Shown here piece after piece: positions 28,515 to 36,681 of a stretch of 64,000 bases of DNA. Made by a program: the position numbers and the translations under genes. This DNA is from Bradyrhizobium sp. SZCCT0231 (GTDB lineage Bacteria > Pseudomonadota > Alphaproteobacteria > Rhizobiales > Xanthobacteraceae), in contig NZ_JAFCKP010000010.1 in assembly GCF_018130245.1 (NCBI RefSeq), forward strand, positions 1 through 64,000, in the 5' to 3' direction. Numbering within the stretch: the first letter of the stretch is position 1; every line of letters starts with the position of its first letter. The notes beneath the pieces were generated by a model. The model worked only from the letters and a program-made list of their open reading frames with translations. It had not been told where the DNA came from and did no database searches.

Positions 28515-29368
28515 TGACGCGCCGCTCGTTCAAGCTGGTGCGCATCGCCAGGGCCGGCGGCCATGCCAGCATCCTTGTCTTCTTCATCACGTTCCTCGCA
28601 TTTCCGTTCTATTGGATGCTGATGACGACGTTCAAGACCACGATCGATCTGCACGACGTCAGCAAGAACCCGTTCCTGTTCAACGAGCCGCCGACGCTCG
28701 AGCATCTCGTCGTGCTGTTTCAGGACACCCAGTATCTGCAATGGCTGATCAATACGGGCGTGGTGGGGATCGCGGTCGTCCTCATTACGCTTGTACTGGC
28801 GGTGCCGGCGGGCTACGCGCTCGCGCGAATGGCCGGCCCTTGGGCGCAGACGCTCGGCATTGCAATCTTTCTAACCTATCTCGTGCCGCCGACCATCCTG
28901 TTCATTCCGTTCGCGCGCATCATCGCGACGCTTGGCCTGCAGGATTCGCTGTGGTCCTTGGTGCTCGTCTATCCGAGCTTCACGGTGCCGTTCTGCACCT
29001 GGCTGCTTATGGGATTCTTCAAGGCGATCCCGCGTGATCTTGAGGATGCGGCGATGATCGACGGGCTTTCGCGGTTCGGCGCGTTCGTCAAGGTGGTGAT
29101 GCCGATCTCGCTCGCCGGGGTGCTGACGGCGGTTATCTTCGCTTTCACGCTGGTGACGCAAGAATTCGTCTACGGCGTCACATTCATCACCTCGGCATCG
29201 AGCTACACCGTCAGCGTCGGCGTGCCGACCTTCCTGGTGCGCGGCGACGTCTATTTCTGGGGCTCGATGATGGGTGCCTGCCTGATCGCAAGCGTTCCCA
29301 TCGCGGTCATCTACGATCTCTTCGTCGACCGCTTCGTGGCCGGCTTTACGGTGGGGGCGGTGAAATAG
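28514..29368 (+). CDS. CUT1-type ABC permease (MalG/UgpE-like)
   Basis: A 284-residue permease with a first helix at about 17-37 (ILVFFITFLAFPFYWMLMTTF) and the EAA loop RDLEDAAMIDGLSRFGAFVKVVMPI. The family ending is IYDLFVDRFVAGFTVGAVK. ATG 28514 overlaps the preceding stop and lies 6 bases after GGAGG; GTG 28511 is an alternative three bases upstream. It completes the transporter. Confidence 0.93.
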   Translation: MTRRSFKLVRIARAGGHASILVFFITFLAFPFYWMLMTTFKTTIDLHDVSKNPFLFNEPPTLEHLVVLFQDTQYLQWLINTGVVGIAVVLITLVLAVPAGYALARMAGPWAQTLGIAIFLTYLVPPTILFIPFARIIATLGLQDSLWSLVLVYPSFTVPFCTWLLMGFFKAIPRDLEDAAMIDGLSRFGAFVKVVMPISLAGVLTAVIFAFTLVTQEFVYGVTFITSASSYTVSVGVPTFLVRGDVYFWGSMMGACLIASVPIAVIYDLFVDRFVAGFTVGAVK

Positions 29369-29436
29369 GGCGGCGGCGCATGTCGGGCGCGAGCATGTCG
29401 GATCAGGAACAGGTGAAGGATGCCGGCGCGCAGCTC

Positions 29437-29620
29437 ATCGGAAAGGTCTGCCGTGAGTTCGTGGTGCTATGCCGACGCCTCGAGCTGTTCAGCGAAGCGA
29501 GCGTTGCGATCGACGGCAGCAAGTTCAAGGCCGTCAACGTGAGATCGGAACTTCACCCAGGCCAAGATGCGGCGGAGGCTGGCGCAGATTGAAAGCGGAC
29601 ATCTGCATGTGTCGTGAGGC
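29437..29620 (+). pseudogene. IS1182/IS5-like transposase fragment
   Basis: The reading REFVVLCRRLELFSEASVAI followed by DGSKFKAVN matches the central segment of IS1182-type DDE transposases, where the Asp of AIDGSKFKAVN is catalytic. The frame then shifts: the next part, DRNFTQAKMRRRLAQIESG, continues the family in another frame (from about 29543). No ends, inverted repeats or further domains remain. It is a relic just after the transporter operon. The following 140 bases show no gene. Confidence 0.75.
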
Positions 29621-29765
29621 GGTCTGCTTTCGAGCGTGGAGCGGATGTGCCTTCCTGAGCCGGGAATGTCGACCGGTGGCGCCTGCTTACGCACGTTTGC
29701 TTGATCCGTGGCAGAATTGACGCTGATACCCATGATTTGTGACCATGGAGGGGCAGCGAGGCGCG

Positions 29766-30200
29766 TCAGGCATGGTGGTCGTATTCGCTCAGTGCGATCC
29801 TGACCTCGCGGGCAAAATCGATCAGCGAGGCGGTAAACGCACCAAGCGAGATCAGAAAGAAGACCGCAACGCCATACTCATGCGGAAGCTGAAGGAACGC
29901 AGTCACAAAGGCCACGATGATGAGCAGCGTCACGGCGATACTCGCTACCACGGCCCAAAAGACCGCGCGGTTCATCATGGCGGCGCGCCGCATCAGACGT
30001 GGCAGGTCGGCCTTGAGTCGCACCCGCGCCGAATCGTGCTCCGGGATTCCGTTCAGGAACGCAGTCCGGTCGACGATCCGATTCAGGCGGTTGATGAGCA
30101 ATGCAATGAACGCAGCAAGTGCGCCGAGAAGAAACGCCGGGGCCGCCGCCTGTGAAATGACATGCGCCAGCTGACTTATGGACGGCGTATCGGGAATCAT
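29766..30200 (-). CDS. DUF2721 family membrane protein
   Basis: A 144-residue protein beginning IPDTPSISQLAHVISQAAAP, which is the usual N-terminus of the DUF2721 family. Four hydrophobic segments can be drawn: about 19-37 (LLGALAAFIALLINRL), 78-100 (AVFWAVVASIAVTLLIIVAFVTAFL), and 108-130 (VAVFFLISLGAFTASLI), with the first helix near 10-20. The in-frame start at 30248 adds 16 residues unlike the family, so 30200 is preferred, although its ribosome site is weak. The function is unknown. Confidence 0.75.
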   Translation of the reverse strand: MIPDTPSISQLAHVISQAAAPAFLLGALAAFIALLINRLNRIVDRTAFLNGIPEHDSARVRLKADLPRLMRRAAMMNRAVFWAVVASIAVTLLIIVAFVTAFLQLPHEYGVAVFFLISLGAFTASLIDFAREVRIALSEYDHHA

Positions 30201-30439
30201 CGAGGTTCCGGCCGAGTGAAACGTGCACAGGAGTTTGGCCGTCGTCATACTCTTATTGAAACGACGCGCGCATCACTTGCGAAAAGAGAACCCGCAAAAT
30301 ACCGGCGACCGGGTTAAATGACTATGCAAGTTCGGCAGCGAAGCATCGATGGTCAAATATTGAACTGTCATAACCGGCGAGTGGTCATTCCAAGCGCCTG
30401 AATCTGCATAGGGGCGGTCTAGCGGATGCCAGGAGCGTA

Positions 30440-32008
30440 TTGCTCCTGACTCACGGCGTGGTCTTGATCATGACCTCGTCGGCTGCGAGAGCCGACAGTC
30501 TGGGCGATCTCCGGAATACGACGATCGGTGTCATCGGCGGAGCGATCAACCAGCCGGCAGTCGAGGCGTTAAAGCAGGTGTATCAATTCGACCGCGCCGG
30601 GGTCAGATTTCAGGATGTTGCCGCCAATGACGCCGCAGCGGCGCTCGCGTCGGGAAAAGTTCATGCGTTGCTTGCGATTATTCCCCTGACAGAAAAATAC
30701 CTCGCCAAGGTCAGGCAATTCTTTCGGCAGGAGCGCAAAAAAGGGCCGGCACCAAAGCTGATCGAAATCGAGTCGGCCGGCGCGGTCGCCAACGTCGCGC
30801 AGTACTACGAGAGCTATGACATCCCGAAAGGCACCTTGCAGGGGGCGCCGCCGATCCCTTCGGACGACCTGACGTCGCTGCGTTTGTCGTACTTTCTCGT
30901 CGCCAACAAGTCGGTCAATGCCGACGCGATCACCGACCTGACGCAGTCGCTGGTCGATGCGAAGCGGGATCTGCTGTCGCAGTTTCCGGTACTCGCCCAG
31001 GCCGCTGCGCCAAGCACGGATGCGAATGCGCTGATCCCGATCCATCCGGGCGCTGCGACTTACTACAACGGCAATCAGCAGAGTTTCTTCGATAAATACG
31101 ATGACAAGCTCTATTACGCTTCGCTGCTGCTGGGCTCGCTGATCTCCGTTCTCGTGGCAGCCTGGCGTTTCGCCCGATCCGGCACCGGATCCGAGAGCAA
31201 GCTGGAGCCGCTTTACGAACTCGGCAACGAGATCAGGAATGCGACGAGCGAAGCGGAACTGGAGGCCATCGAGAAACGGATCGACAGCATCCTGAAGAGC
31301 GAGCTCGCCAGGAACGCGAGCGAGAGCGCCGAAATGGCTGCGCTTGGCCTCGCGTCCCACAGGCTGCAGTATCTGATGAGCCACCGCCGAACGTTGGTCC
31401 GATCGACAGCGGTCTCCCGACAGTACCCTGTCGTTTTACTTCACGATTCGATGCTTGGTCGGCGTTACGGTGCTGGTCGGCGCCATCGGCGATACCGCGA
31501 ACGTTATCCAGGCATTCCAGCCGGACGGCCGGTTCTGCGCCTCGAACTCGCCATAGGCTTTCAGGTTGAGGTATCCCTGCATGTCGCCGACGGGAAACAG
31601 GAAGCCGGCCTGAGGGCCGATGCCGAGCACGCGCGACCGAAAACCTCCCAGGATCGGATTTTGGCCGAAATCATCACTGATCTGCTGGTAGCCATACCCG
31701 ACAAGACCGACGAAGAACTGCTTGGAGAGGAATTGCGACATTCCCCAGTCGACATGGAAGTCGATCCCGTTCTGGTAATTGGTGTCGTAATTCTTGAAAT
31801 TATACGTCAATCCTGCAACGGCCGAAAATTCCAGGCCCGCCGCCGGGTTGAAATAGGTGTAGCCGCCCCCTCCATCGATGGCGGCATGGCCGATGCCGAG
31901 ATTGGCAAGGCGGGTCGAGCTGTAGGCGCCAACGGGAATGTCGCCGGTCAGATAGGTCATGAAATTGTGCACGCCGGCATTCCACTTCAGCGTGGCCTGC
32001 GGATATAG
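30440..32008 (+). CDS. TAXI-type solute-binding-like membrane protein with abnormal C-terminal run-on
   Basis: TTG at 30440 has an AGGAG site. The product starts with a hydrophobic leader ending SSAARADS. Residues about 14-235 resemble TAXI/NMT1-like periplasmic ligand-binding proteins (LGDLRNTTIGVIGGAINQPA; ALASGKVHALLAIIPLTEKYL). A membrane helix near 228-248 (YYASLLLGSLISVLVAAW) and a charged helical tail (EAELEAIEKRIDSILKSEL ... SHRLQYLMSHRR) follow. This architecture is known for a group of TAXI-related proteins anchored in the inner membrane. After about residue 330 (nt 31430) the frame runs another 190 codons exactly antisense to the next gene, in sequence without protein-like features. 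A stop or frame was probably lost, so the authentic end is likely near 31400-31440. Confidence 0.6.
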   Translation: MLLTHGVVLIMTSSAARADSLGDLRNTTIGVIGGAINQPAVEALKQVYQFDRAGVRFQDVAANDAAAALASGKVHALLAIIPLTEKYLAKVRQFFRQERKKGPAPKLIEIESAGAVANVAQYYESYDIPKGTLQGAPPIPSDDLTSLRLSYFLVANKSVNADAITDLTQSLVDAKRDLLSQFPVLAQAAAPSTDANALIPIHPGAATYYNGNQQSFFDKYDDKLYYASLLLGSLISVLVAAWRFARSGTGSESKLEPLYELGNEIRNATSEAELEAIEKRIDSILKSELARNASESAEMAALGLASHRLQYLMSHRRTLVRSTAVSRQYPVVLLHDSMLGRRYGAGRRHRRYRERYPGIPAGRPVLRLELAIGFQVEVSLHVADGKQEAGLRADAEHARPKTSQDRILAEIITDLLVAIPDKTDEELLGEELRHSPVDMEVDPVLVIGVVILEIIRQSCNGRKFQARRRVEIGVAAPSIDGGMADAEIGKAGRAVGANGNVAGQIGHEIVHAGIPLQRGLRI

Positions 32009-32509
32009 GTCACCCACCGATGTGATGGAATCCTGGATGAAGCCGGTCCGGTTCACCACCAGCGGGCCGAGTGTTGCCGTCAGCGTGCCGTCGAGGCTGG
32101 CGCTCGAACGCCCGAACAGGCCGGTCACGCCGATGGCCAGTTGTCCGCCAAGCACCGGCGTTGCAAAAGTATAGGTAGGATTGAGCAGAATGAGATCGGC
32201 CTGCGCGTTCAAATTCAGGTTCAGATTGACGTTGACGTTGGCCGGGATCCTGCCGATCTGAATCTCTCTCGCCGCCGCTGTCGCGCCGGATGCCCCGACA
32301 GTGGTGTGATAATAGACGACAGCCATCGACCAGCCGGGCACCTGTGGCGTCGCGGCGAGACTGCTGAACCGTCCGGGCAGCCAGTAGGAAACGCCGCTTT
32401 CGTCGGCGTGCGCCACGCCGGGCATCGATGCGAGCGCCGCGATCGCAAAGACCTTGGCTCCGTGCTGAAGACGGAGGATGCTTCTTGTTTGCCAACTATT
32501 GCGCGTCAT
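31436..32509 (-). CDS. Outer-membrane beta-barrel, phenol-degradation MetA family (PF13557-like)
   Basis: A 357-residue exported protein. ATG 32509 follows AGGGA and starts a signal peptide (residues about 1-35, ending SMPGVAHADE). The mature protein has alternating polar/hydrophobic strands, with family motifs SGVSYWLPGRFSSLAATPQV, ILLNPTYTFATPVLGGQLAI and the C-terminal NRPSGWNAWITFAVS. This group is annotated as transporter or outer-membrane protein of meta-cleavage phenol pathways; a channel for hydrophobic substrates is the usual guess. It lies downstream of the AraC-type gene on the same strand. The earlier in-frame start 32563 adds a non-signal stretch. Confidence 0.85.
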   Translation of the reverse strand: MTRNSWQTRSILRLQHGAKVFAIAALASMPGVAHADESGVSYWLPGRFSSLAATPQVPGWSMAVVYYHTTVGASGATAAAREIQIGRIPANVNVNLNLNLNAQADLILLNPTYTFATPVLGGQLAIGVTGLFGRSSASLDGTLTATLGPLVVNRTGFIQDSITSVGDLYPQATLKWNAGVHNFMTYLTGDIPVGAYSSTRLANLGIGHAAIDGGGGYTYFNPAAGLEFSAVAGLTYNFKNYDTNYQNGIDFHVDWGMSQFLSKQFFVGLVGYGYQQISDDFGQNPILGGFRSRVLGIGPQAGFLFPVGDMQGYLNLKAYGEFEAQNRPSGWNAWITFAVSPMAPTSTVTPTKHRIVK

Positions 32510-32627
32510 TTGCGTGTCCCTGTCGACGGCGGCGTGCATAAGCGCAGCCATTGGACGTCTCATCTCGGGCCAACGCTATGCAAATTCGGCCGGGTTCTGA
32601 ATTTCGTCCTCATCTGTCGCAGCAAGG

Positions 32628-33089
32628 TCACGCTAGAGTTGTAGCGGTTTGCAATTTCGCTGAAGGCAGCTCCCGGCCGCCGGCATGGGCCTGACCTGTG
32701 GCACCCCGCTGCAGAGTTTTCGAAGGACTTTCGCCAAACACCCTGCGGTATTCGACCGAGAATCGGCCCAATTCCACAAAGCCGAAAAGGGTGGCGATCT
32801 CGGTTACCGTTGCAAGATTGCCGTCGGCGGACAGAAGCGCGAGCCTTGCCTGCGACAGCCGCTGCATGCGGAGATGGCGGCAGGGGGGAGCGCCGTGCAC
32901 GGTATGAAATGCCTTGCGCAGCGTGCGCTCGCTGACGGCGAGGGCGTTGCAGAGAGCCGAAATGTGCAGCGGCGAGTCGGGTTCTGCGAGAGCGATCGCC
33001 TCGGCCCGGCCGACGAGATCGCGCGAGCTTCTGCTGGTTGATTGGCAGGAAACGTCTGAAAGGCTTTCTGACCAATAACGGATAGTCAT
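32628..33089 (-). CDS. Short AraC-type DNA-binding regulator
   Basis: A 153-residue protein that is essentially one AraC-type double helix-turn-helix domain. The first helix-turn-helix lies in ISALCNALAVSERTLRKAFH (near 43-62). The second is in TVTEIATLFGFVELGRFSVE, followed by YRRVFGESPSKTLQR, the family signature. The roughly 150-residue ligand-binding N-terminus of classical members is missing. It may be a short natural variant or a 5'-truncated gene, although the start has a GGGGG site. It lies 118 bases before the outer-membrane barrel gene and probably controls it. Confidence 0.82.
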   Translation of the reverse strand: MTIRYWSESLSDVSCQSTSRSSRDLVGRAEAIALAEPDSPLHISALCNALAVSERTLRKAFHTVHGAPPCRHLRMQRLSQARLALLSADGNLATVTEIATLFGFVELGRFSVEYRRVFGESPSKTLQRGATGQAHAGGRELPSAKLQTATTLA

Positions 33090-33227
33090 CTAATGCCCCC
33101 GATTCTGCGATCGCGGTGAAAGCGCTGGACTTGAGGGCAACACAGCATCATGCCGCGGTGGCGCGCTACTGTACCTGGGGGCAAACGGTCCCTAGCCAAG
33201 CGGCCCTAGGCACTCACCTGGCGATGG

Positions 33228-33875
33228 TTATGAAGCGCTCGTGACGTCAGGGGAGGGCTCAGGCGTCAGCATGCCGGCGCGCTCCGCCACAGAGACTGCC
33301 TCCGCAAACGAGCCAACCTGAAGCTTTTGCATGATCATCTGACGATGGTATTTGATGGTTCGCTCGGAGGTACCCAGCGAATGGGCAATCTGTTTGTTCA
33401 TCTTGCCGCGGACCATCAGCGCAAACACCTCGCTCTCGCGGGGAGTTAGTTTCGCAATCAGCGCCTTTAACGCATCGAGCCGGCCCTGATTCCGCTGAAC
33501 CTCTCTGAAGCGCGACAGCGCGCGCTCGACCGCTTCCAGCAGCGTCTGCTTGGGGATCGGCTTGGAGAGAAAGTCCTCTGCGCCGGCCTTGATGGCGCGA
33601 ACGCTCGTGGGAATGTCGCCGTGACCGGTCATGAAGATGATCGGCCAGTGATGCGACAGTTTCGCCAGCTCCTGCTGAAGCTCCAGGCCACCGAATGCGG
33701 GCATCTGCACGTCGAGGAGAAGGCAGCCCGGCTCGGCGTCGGTGATGGCTTGCAAAAAGCTCGCTGCCGAATCGTACTCGGCAACGGCATAGCCTGAAGC
33801 TTTCAACACCCGGGAAATCGCGCTGCGAAACGATGCGTCATCGTCCACGATATGAACTATGGGCGCGCCCGCCAT
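33228..33875 (-). CDS. FixJ/NarL-type response regulator
   Basis: A 215-residue two-domain regulator. The receiver begins IVHIVDDDASFRSAISRVL, with phosphorylation Asp in CLLLDVQMPAFGG (near 55), Thr in FMTGHGDIPTSV and Lys in FLSKPIPK. A LuxR-type helix-turn-helix follows (LTPRESEVFALMVRGKMNKQIAHSLGTSERTIKYHRQ). The length and linker match the FixJ group. ATG 33875 was chosen because family proteins begin two or three residues before IVHIVDDD. No kinase is adjacent; the nearest is the sensor at 39199 on the other strand. Confidence 0.92.
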   Translation of the reverse strand: MAGAPIVHIVDDDASFRSAISRVLKASGYAVAEYDSAASFLQAITDAEPGCLLLDVQMPAFGGLELQQELAKLSHHWPIIFMTGHGDIPTSVRAIKAGAEDFLSKPIPKQTLLEAVERALSRFREVQRNQGRLDALKALIAKLTPRESEVFALMVRGKMNKQIAHSLGTSERTIKYHRQMIMQKLQVGSFAEAVSVAERAGMLTPEPSPDVTSAS

Positions 33876-34109
33876 TCCCAATCTCTCACCCTCGTGGTGG
33901 CCCACCGGCCAAGTCCCGAACAGTCTCCGGAAACGATTTGCCGCGGGCGCGCCAAATCCCGACCAAGCACGCAGTAAGCAAGGAGAAACCGGCAACGCGA
34001 GAATAGGCTGGTGGCCCCGGGCGGTCAACGCGGAGCGTGCATGTATGCAATATGCAAGTCTGTGCCTGACTAACGGAATGTGCAGTTTGTGCCAACCGAG
34101 CGGGGCTGG

Positions 34110-35219
34110 TTACAAGTAGGCCGTGTAGGAGCTGACCCATACCAGAATTGATGCCAACAGGCCGATGACGCCAGCATTCGCGGCAAATACCGTGGCGTTT
34201 CCCGAGATTCCCAGGCGCAGCGAGTCGCGGCTCATTTCGTCGGGCAAGGATATTTCCGCTGGGAAGGCGGTCGTGCCGCCAAGCGCCGTGGTGCGGGCAA
34301 GCGTCCCGGAGACGGCGATCTGGCCCTGGCCGATCCCCTTTGGAATGGCCATGATCTTCGCGTGATAGATTCGTCCGGGCACGTTGTCGAATACGATGTC
34401 GACGGGTGCGCCAACCTTGATGGTCTGAAAGCCATTCTGCGCGAATATCCCGACAATTGTGATCTCCTTCTCGACGATAAACGACATCGTCGAACGGACC
34501 TGCGTCGCGCGGTCACCAACCGCGAGCGCGACGATGGTGACATATCCGTCGGCAGGCGCTCGAACGCTGGTTTGCGATAGCTCCCAGGTGGCGTGATCGA
34601 GCTGTGCCTGGATTTGGGCGACCGATGTGTTGATACCGCCGATCTCCGAGTCCAGCGCCAGTTTGGCGCTTTGCTGGGTTGCCTTGGCAGCATTGAGCTG
34701 AGCTGTCACAGTCTCGTATTGAACTTGGGTGTCCTGTTCCTTGAACTCGGTGTTGGCCCCGCTTGCATATAGCCTATGGATGTCGTCGAGGCGCTTTGCA
34801 TTGTATTTTTGCTGCGCTTCGAGACCGGCGACGTTCGCGGTGGCCTGCTCGTAATTGGACTTCAGCACCTGCGTCTGCTGCTGCGCCGCGGCCAATGATG
34901 CCCGCAACTGTGAGACCTTGTACTGGAAAGGAGCCGGATCAATCTGAAACAACACGTCACCGATCTTCACAGGCAGGTTCGGCTTGACCGGAATAGCCAC
35001 GATTTCCCCGGAAACGTTCGGAGCTATCTCGACGACCCTGCCGGTGACGGTGACCTTGCCCGAGGGCGTGAGATAATTGAACAACGCCATGAAGGTTGCG
35101 AGAATGAGCACGCCGGTCAGTATCGAAATCGTCCCCGACGGCCAGCTCCATCGGACCAGTTTGAACTTCGAAAACACCGCCCACATCGCGAATACATAAA
35201 GGCACAGGATAATAATCAC
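34110..35219 (-). CDS. HlyD-family membrane fusion protein
   Basis: A 369-residue protein. GTG 35219 has an AGGGG site and starts a hydrophobic segment (IIILCLYVFAMWAVFSKFKL), with a second helix near 33-52. The HlyD biotinyl-lipoyl half VEIAPNVSGEIVAIPVKPNL follows, then a coiled coil (about 105-205, YKVSQLRASLAAAQQQTQVL ... TQVQYETVTAQLNAAKAT), the second lipoyl half (VRAPADGYVTIVALAVGD) and a beta-barrel. A C-terminal membrane segment (NAGVIGLLASILVWVSSYTAYL) is unusual for the family but known in YibH/YiaV-like members. No pump subunit is adjacent. Confidence 0.88.
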   Translation of the reverse strand: MIIILCLYVFAMWAVFSKFKLVRWSWPSGTISILTGVLILATFMALFNYLTPSGKVTVTGRVVEIAPNVSGEIVAIPVKPNLPVKIGDVLFQIDPAPFQYKVSQLRASLAAAQQQTQVLKSNYEQATANVAGLEAQQKYNAKRLDDIHRLYASGANTEFKEQDTQVQYETVTAQLNAAKATQQSAKLALDSEIGGINTSVAQIQAQLDHATWELSQTSVRAPADGYVTIVALAVGDRATQVRSTMSFIVEKEITIVGIFAQNGFQTIKVGAPVDIVFDNVPGRIYHAKIMAIPKGIGQGQIAVSGTLARTTALGGTTAFPAEISLPDEMSRDSLRLGISGNATVFAANAGVIGLLASILVWVSSYTAYL

Positions 35220-35438
35220 GGCGGGCCCCTGTCGTTTCGCGGCCAACCGCTCATTTGCCGGAGTTGCGCCGCGACGCGCTATGCGAAATCGGCCGCGGCG
35301 AGAAACTCCATAATCACCTCCGCAAGTTCTCTGCGCTGCTGGTTTTTGCATAGCCGATCTCGCGCGGCCTCCTCATAGTCGTGGACGAGCGTGACAATCC
35401 AAAAAGTGGTCACCCAGGTCGCAACAGGAGAGACAGAC

Positions 35439-36116
35439 ATGAAGCGTGCAAGGCTGGCACAAATTGCGGGATTGCTCGTGGTTTCGGCGTTGATTGAGCC
35501 AGGTGCGGCCTTCGGACAGACGGCTCCAGCGCCACACAACATGAAAACAATCGGTGCGGCGTCGGGACAGGCCAAGCCCGAGATCGTGCCGTCGCTGTTC
35601 GTGCTCAACTCGCGCGGTGCGACGTTGCAGGGGGATACGCTGACTCTGATCGGCGTGACGCCGAGCTCGATCATCTTCGCCGATCGCCCGGTGCGTTCTG
35701 CCGGACACCAGCCGACCGCCGACGTGATTGCGGAATGGGGATCGGGCGACGACAGCTTTGCCAAGAATCCACCGAATGCAACCGTGTCGGTGCTCGGCAA
35801 GGACGGCTCGGTCAAGGACGCCGTCGTGGTGCTGAAGAACCCGAAGCTCGAGGGCGACAAGCTCACCTTCAACGTCCAGACCCTCGAAGGCGATCTGGCA
35901 GGTGCCGACGGCGCCGCCGCGCTTTTCATCGATATCATCGGCCGGCCGTTCACGCCGCTGTCGTTTGCCGGCGTCGCCCGCCGCACGGCATTCAGGGGCG
36001 CGATGTATGCCGGTGCGGTCGGAGCGGCCGCGTACGGAACTGCCTACTACCACCCCTATGCTTACGCCTATCCCCGTCCGGCCTGCGGTTATTACCCGTA
36101 TCCGCCCTGCTACTGA
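35439..36116 (+). CDS. Exported hypothetical protein with Tyr/Pro-rich tail
   Basis: A 225-residue protein. ATG 35439 has an AGGAGAG site. Residues 1-27 are a signal peptide (ARLAQIAGLLVVSALIEPGAAFGQ). The body, about 45-175, has alternating strand-like segments (LTLIGVTPSSIIFADRPVRS; ATVSVLGKDGSVKDAVVVLK). The C-terminus is rich in Tyr, Pro and Ala (YYHPYAYAYPRPACGYYPYP), and includes two Cys. Similar proteins occur in Bradyrhizobium without assigned function. It precedes the DUF1254 genes on the same strand by 80 bases. Confidence 0.8.
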   Translation: MKRARLAQIAGLLVVSALIEPGAAFGQTAPAPHNMKTIGAASGQAKPEIVPSLFVLNSRGATLQGDTLTLIGVTPSSIIFADRPVRSAGHQPTADVIAEWGSGDDSFAKNPPNATVSVLGKDGSVKDAVVVLKNPKLEGDKLTFNVQTLEGDLAGADGAAALFIDIIGRPFTPLSFAGVARRTAFRGAMYAGAVGAAAYGTAYYHPYAYAYPRPACGYYPYPPCY

Positions 36117-36197
36117 CGTCGGCCGATCGGCAGATGGTCATGCGCCATCCGCCGCTTCAGATTCCAGAAAATTTCCGGAACCTAAAAGGACCCAGTC

Positions 36198-36629
36198 ATG
36201 ACAACGACCCGACGTTCATTCACGGTCTCTGCATTTGCTGGCAGCCTCGTTCTCTCCAGCCTCGCACTCACCTTGCCCGCTGCGGCCCAGGTGTCGCCGA
36301 CGGAAGCGCAACAGATCGCGACGGATGTCTATGTCTACGGCTATTCGCTCATTACGACGGAAGTCACCCGCGTTCAGATGAGCAATGTGCCGAAGGTTGA
36401 AGGACTGAAGGGGCCGCCCGGGCAGTTCATCAACGTGCCGCGCTACCCGCCGGCCGGCTATCGCGGTGTCTCGGCACCCAATGCCGACACGCTCTACTCG
36501 CTCGCCTGGCTCGACTTGACTGAACCGCAGGTCTTCAGCCACCCCGACATGGGTGACCGCTTCTATCTGTTCGAGGTCGTCGATCTCTGGATGTCGGATT
36601 CCGAATCCTCGCCAGTGAAAGTCACCTGA
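36198..36629 (+). pseudogene. Truncated DUF1254 protein
   Basis: A 143-residue product with a signal peptide (residues about 1-31, ending LPAAAQ) and the start of a DUF1254 domain: DVYVYGYSLITTEVTRVQMS, APNADTLYSLAWLDLTEPQV and GDRFYLFEVVDLW. The neighbour at 36682 has the same blocks and continues for 330 more residues (rest of DUF1254 plus DUF1214). Here the frame ends a few residues after DLWMSDSESSP. It appears to be a duplicate that lost about two thirds of its 3' end. The remaining protein might be secreted but would lack the fold's second half. Confidence 0.75.
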
Positions 36630-36681
36630 CGTACACGCTTGACGGAGTTCATTACGAAACTCAGTTGAAAGGAACCCTCCG

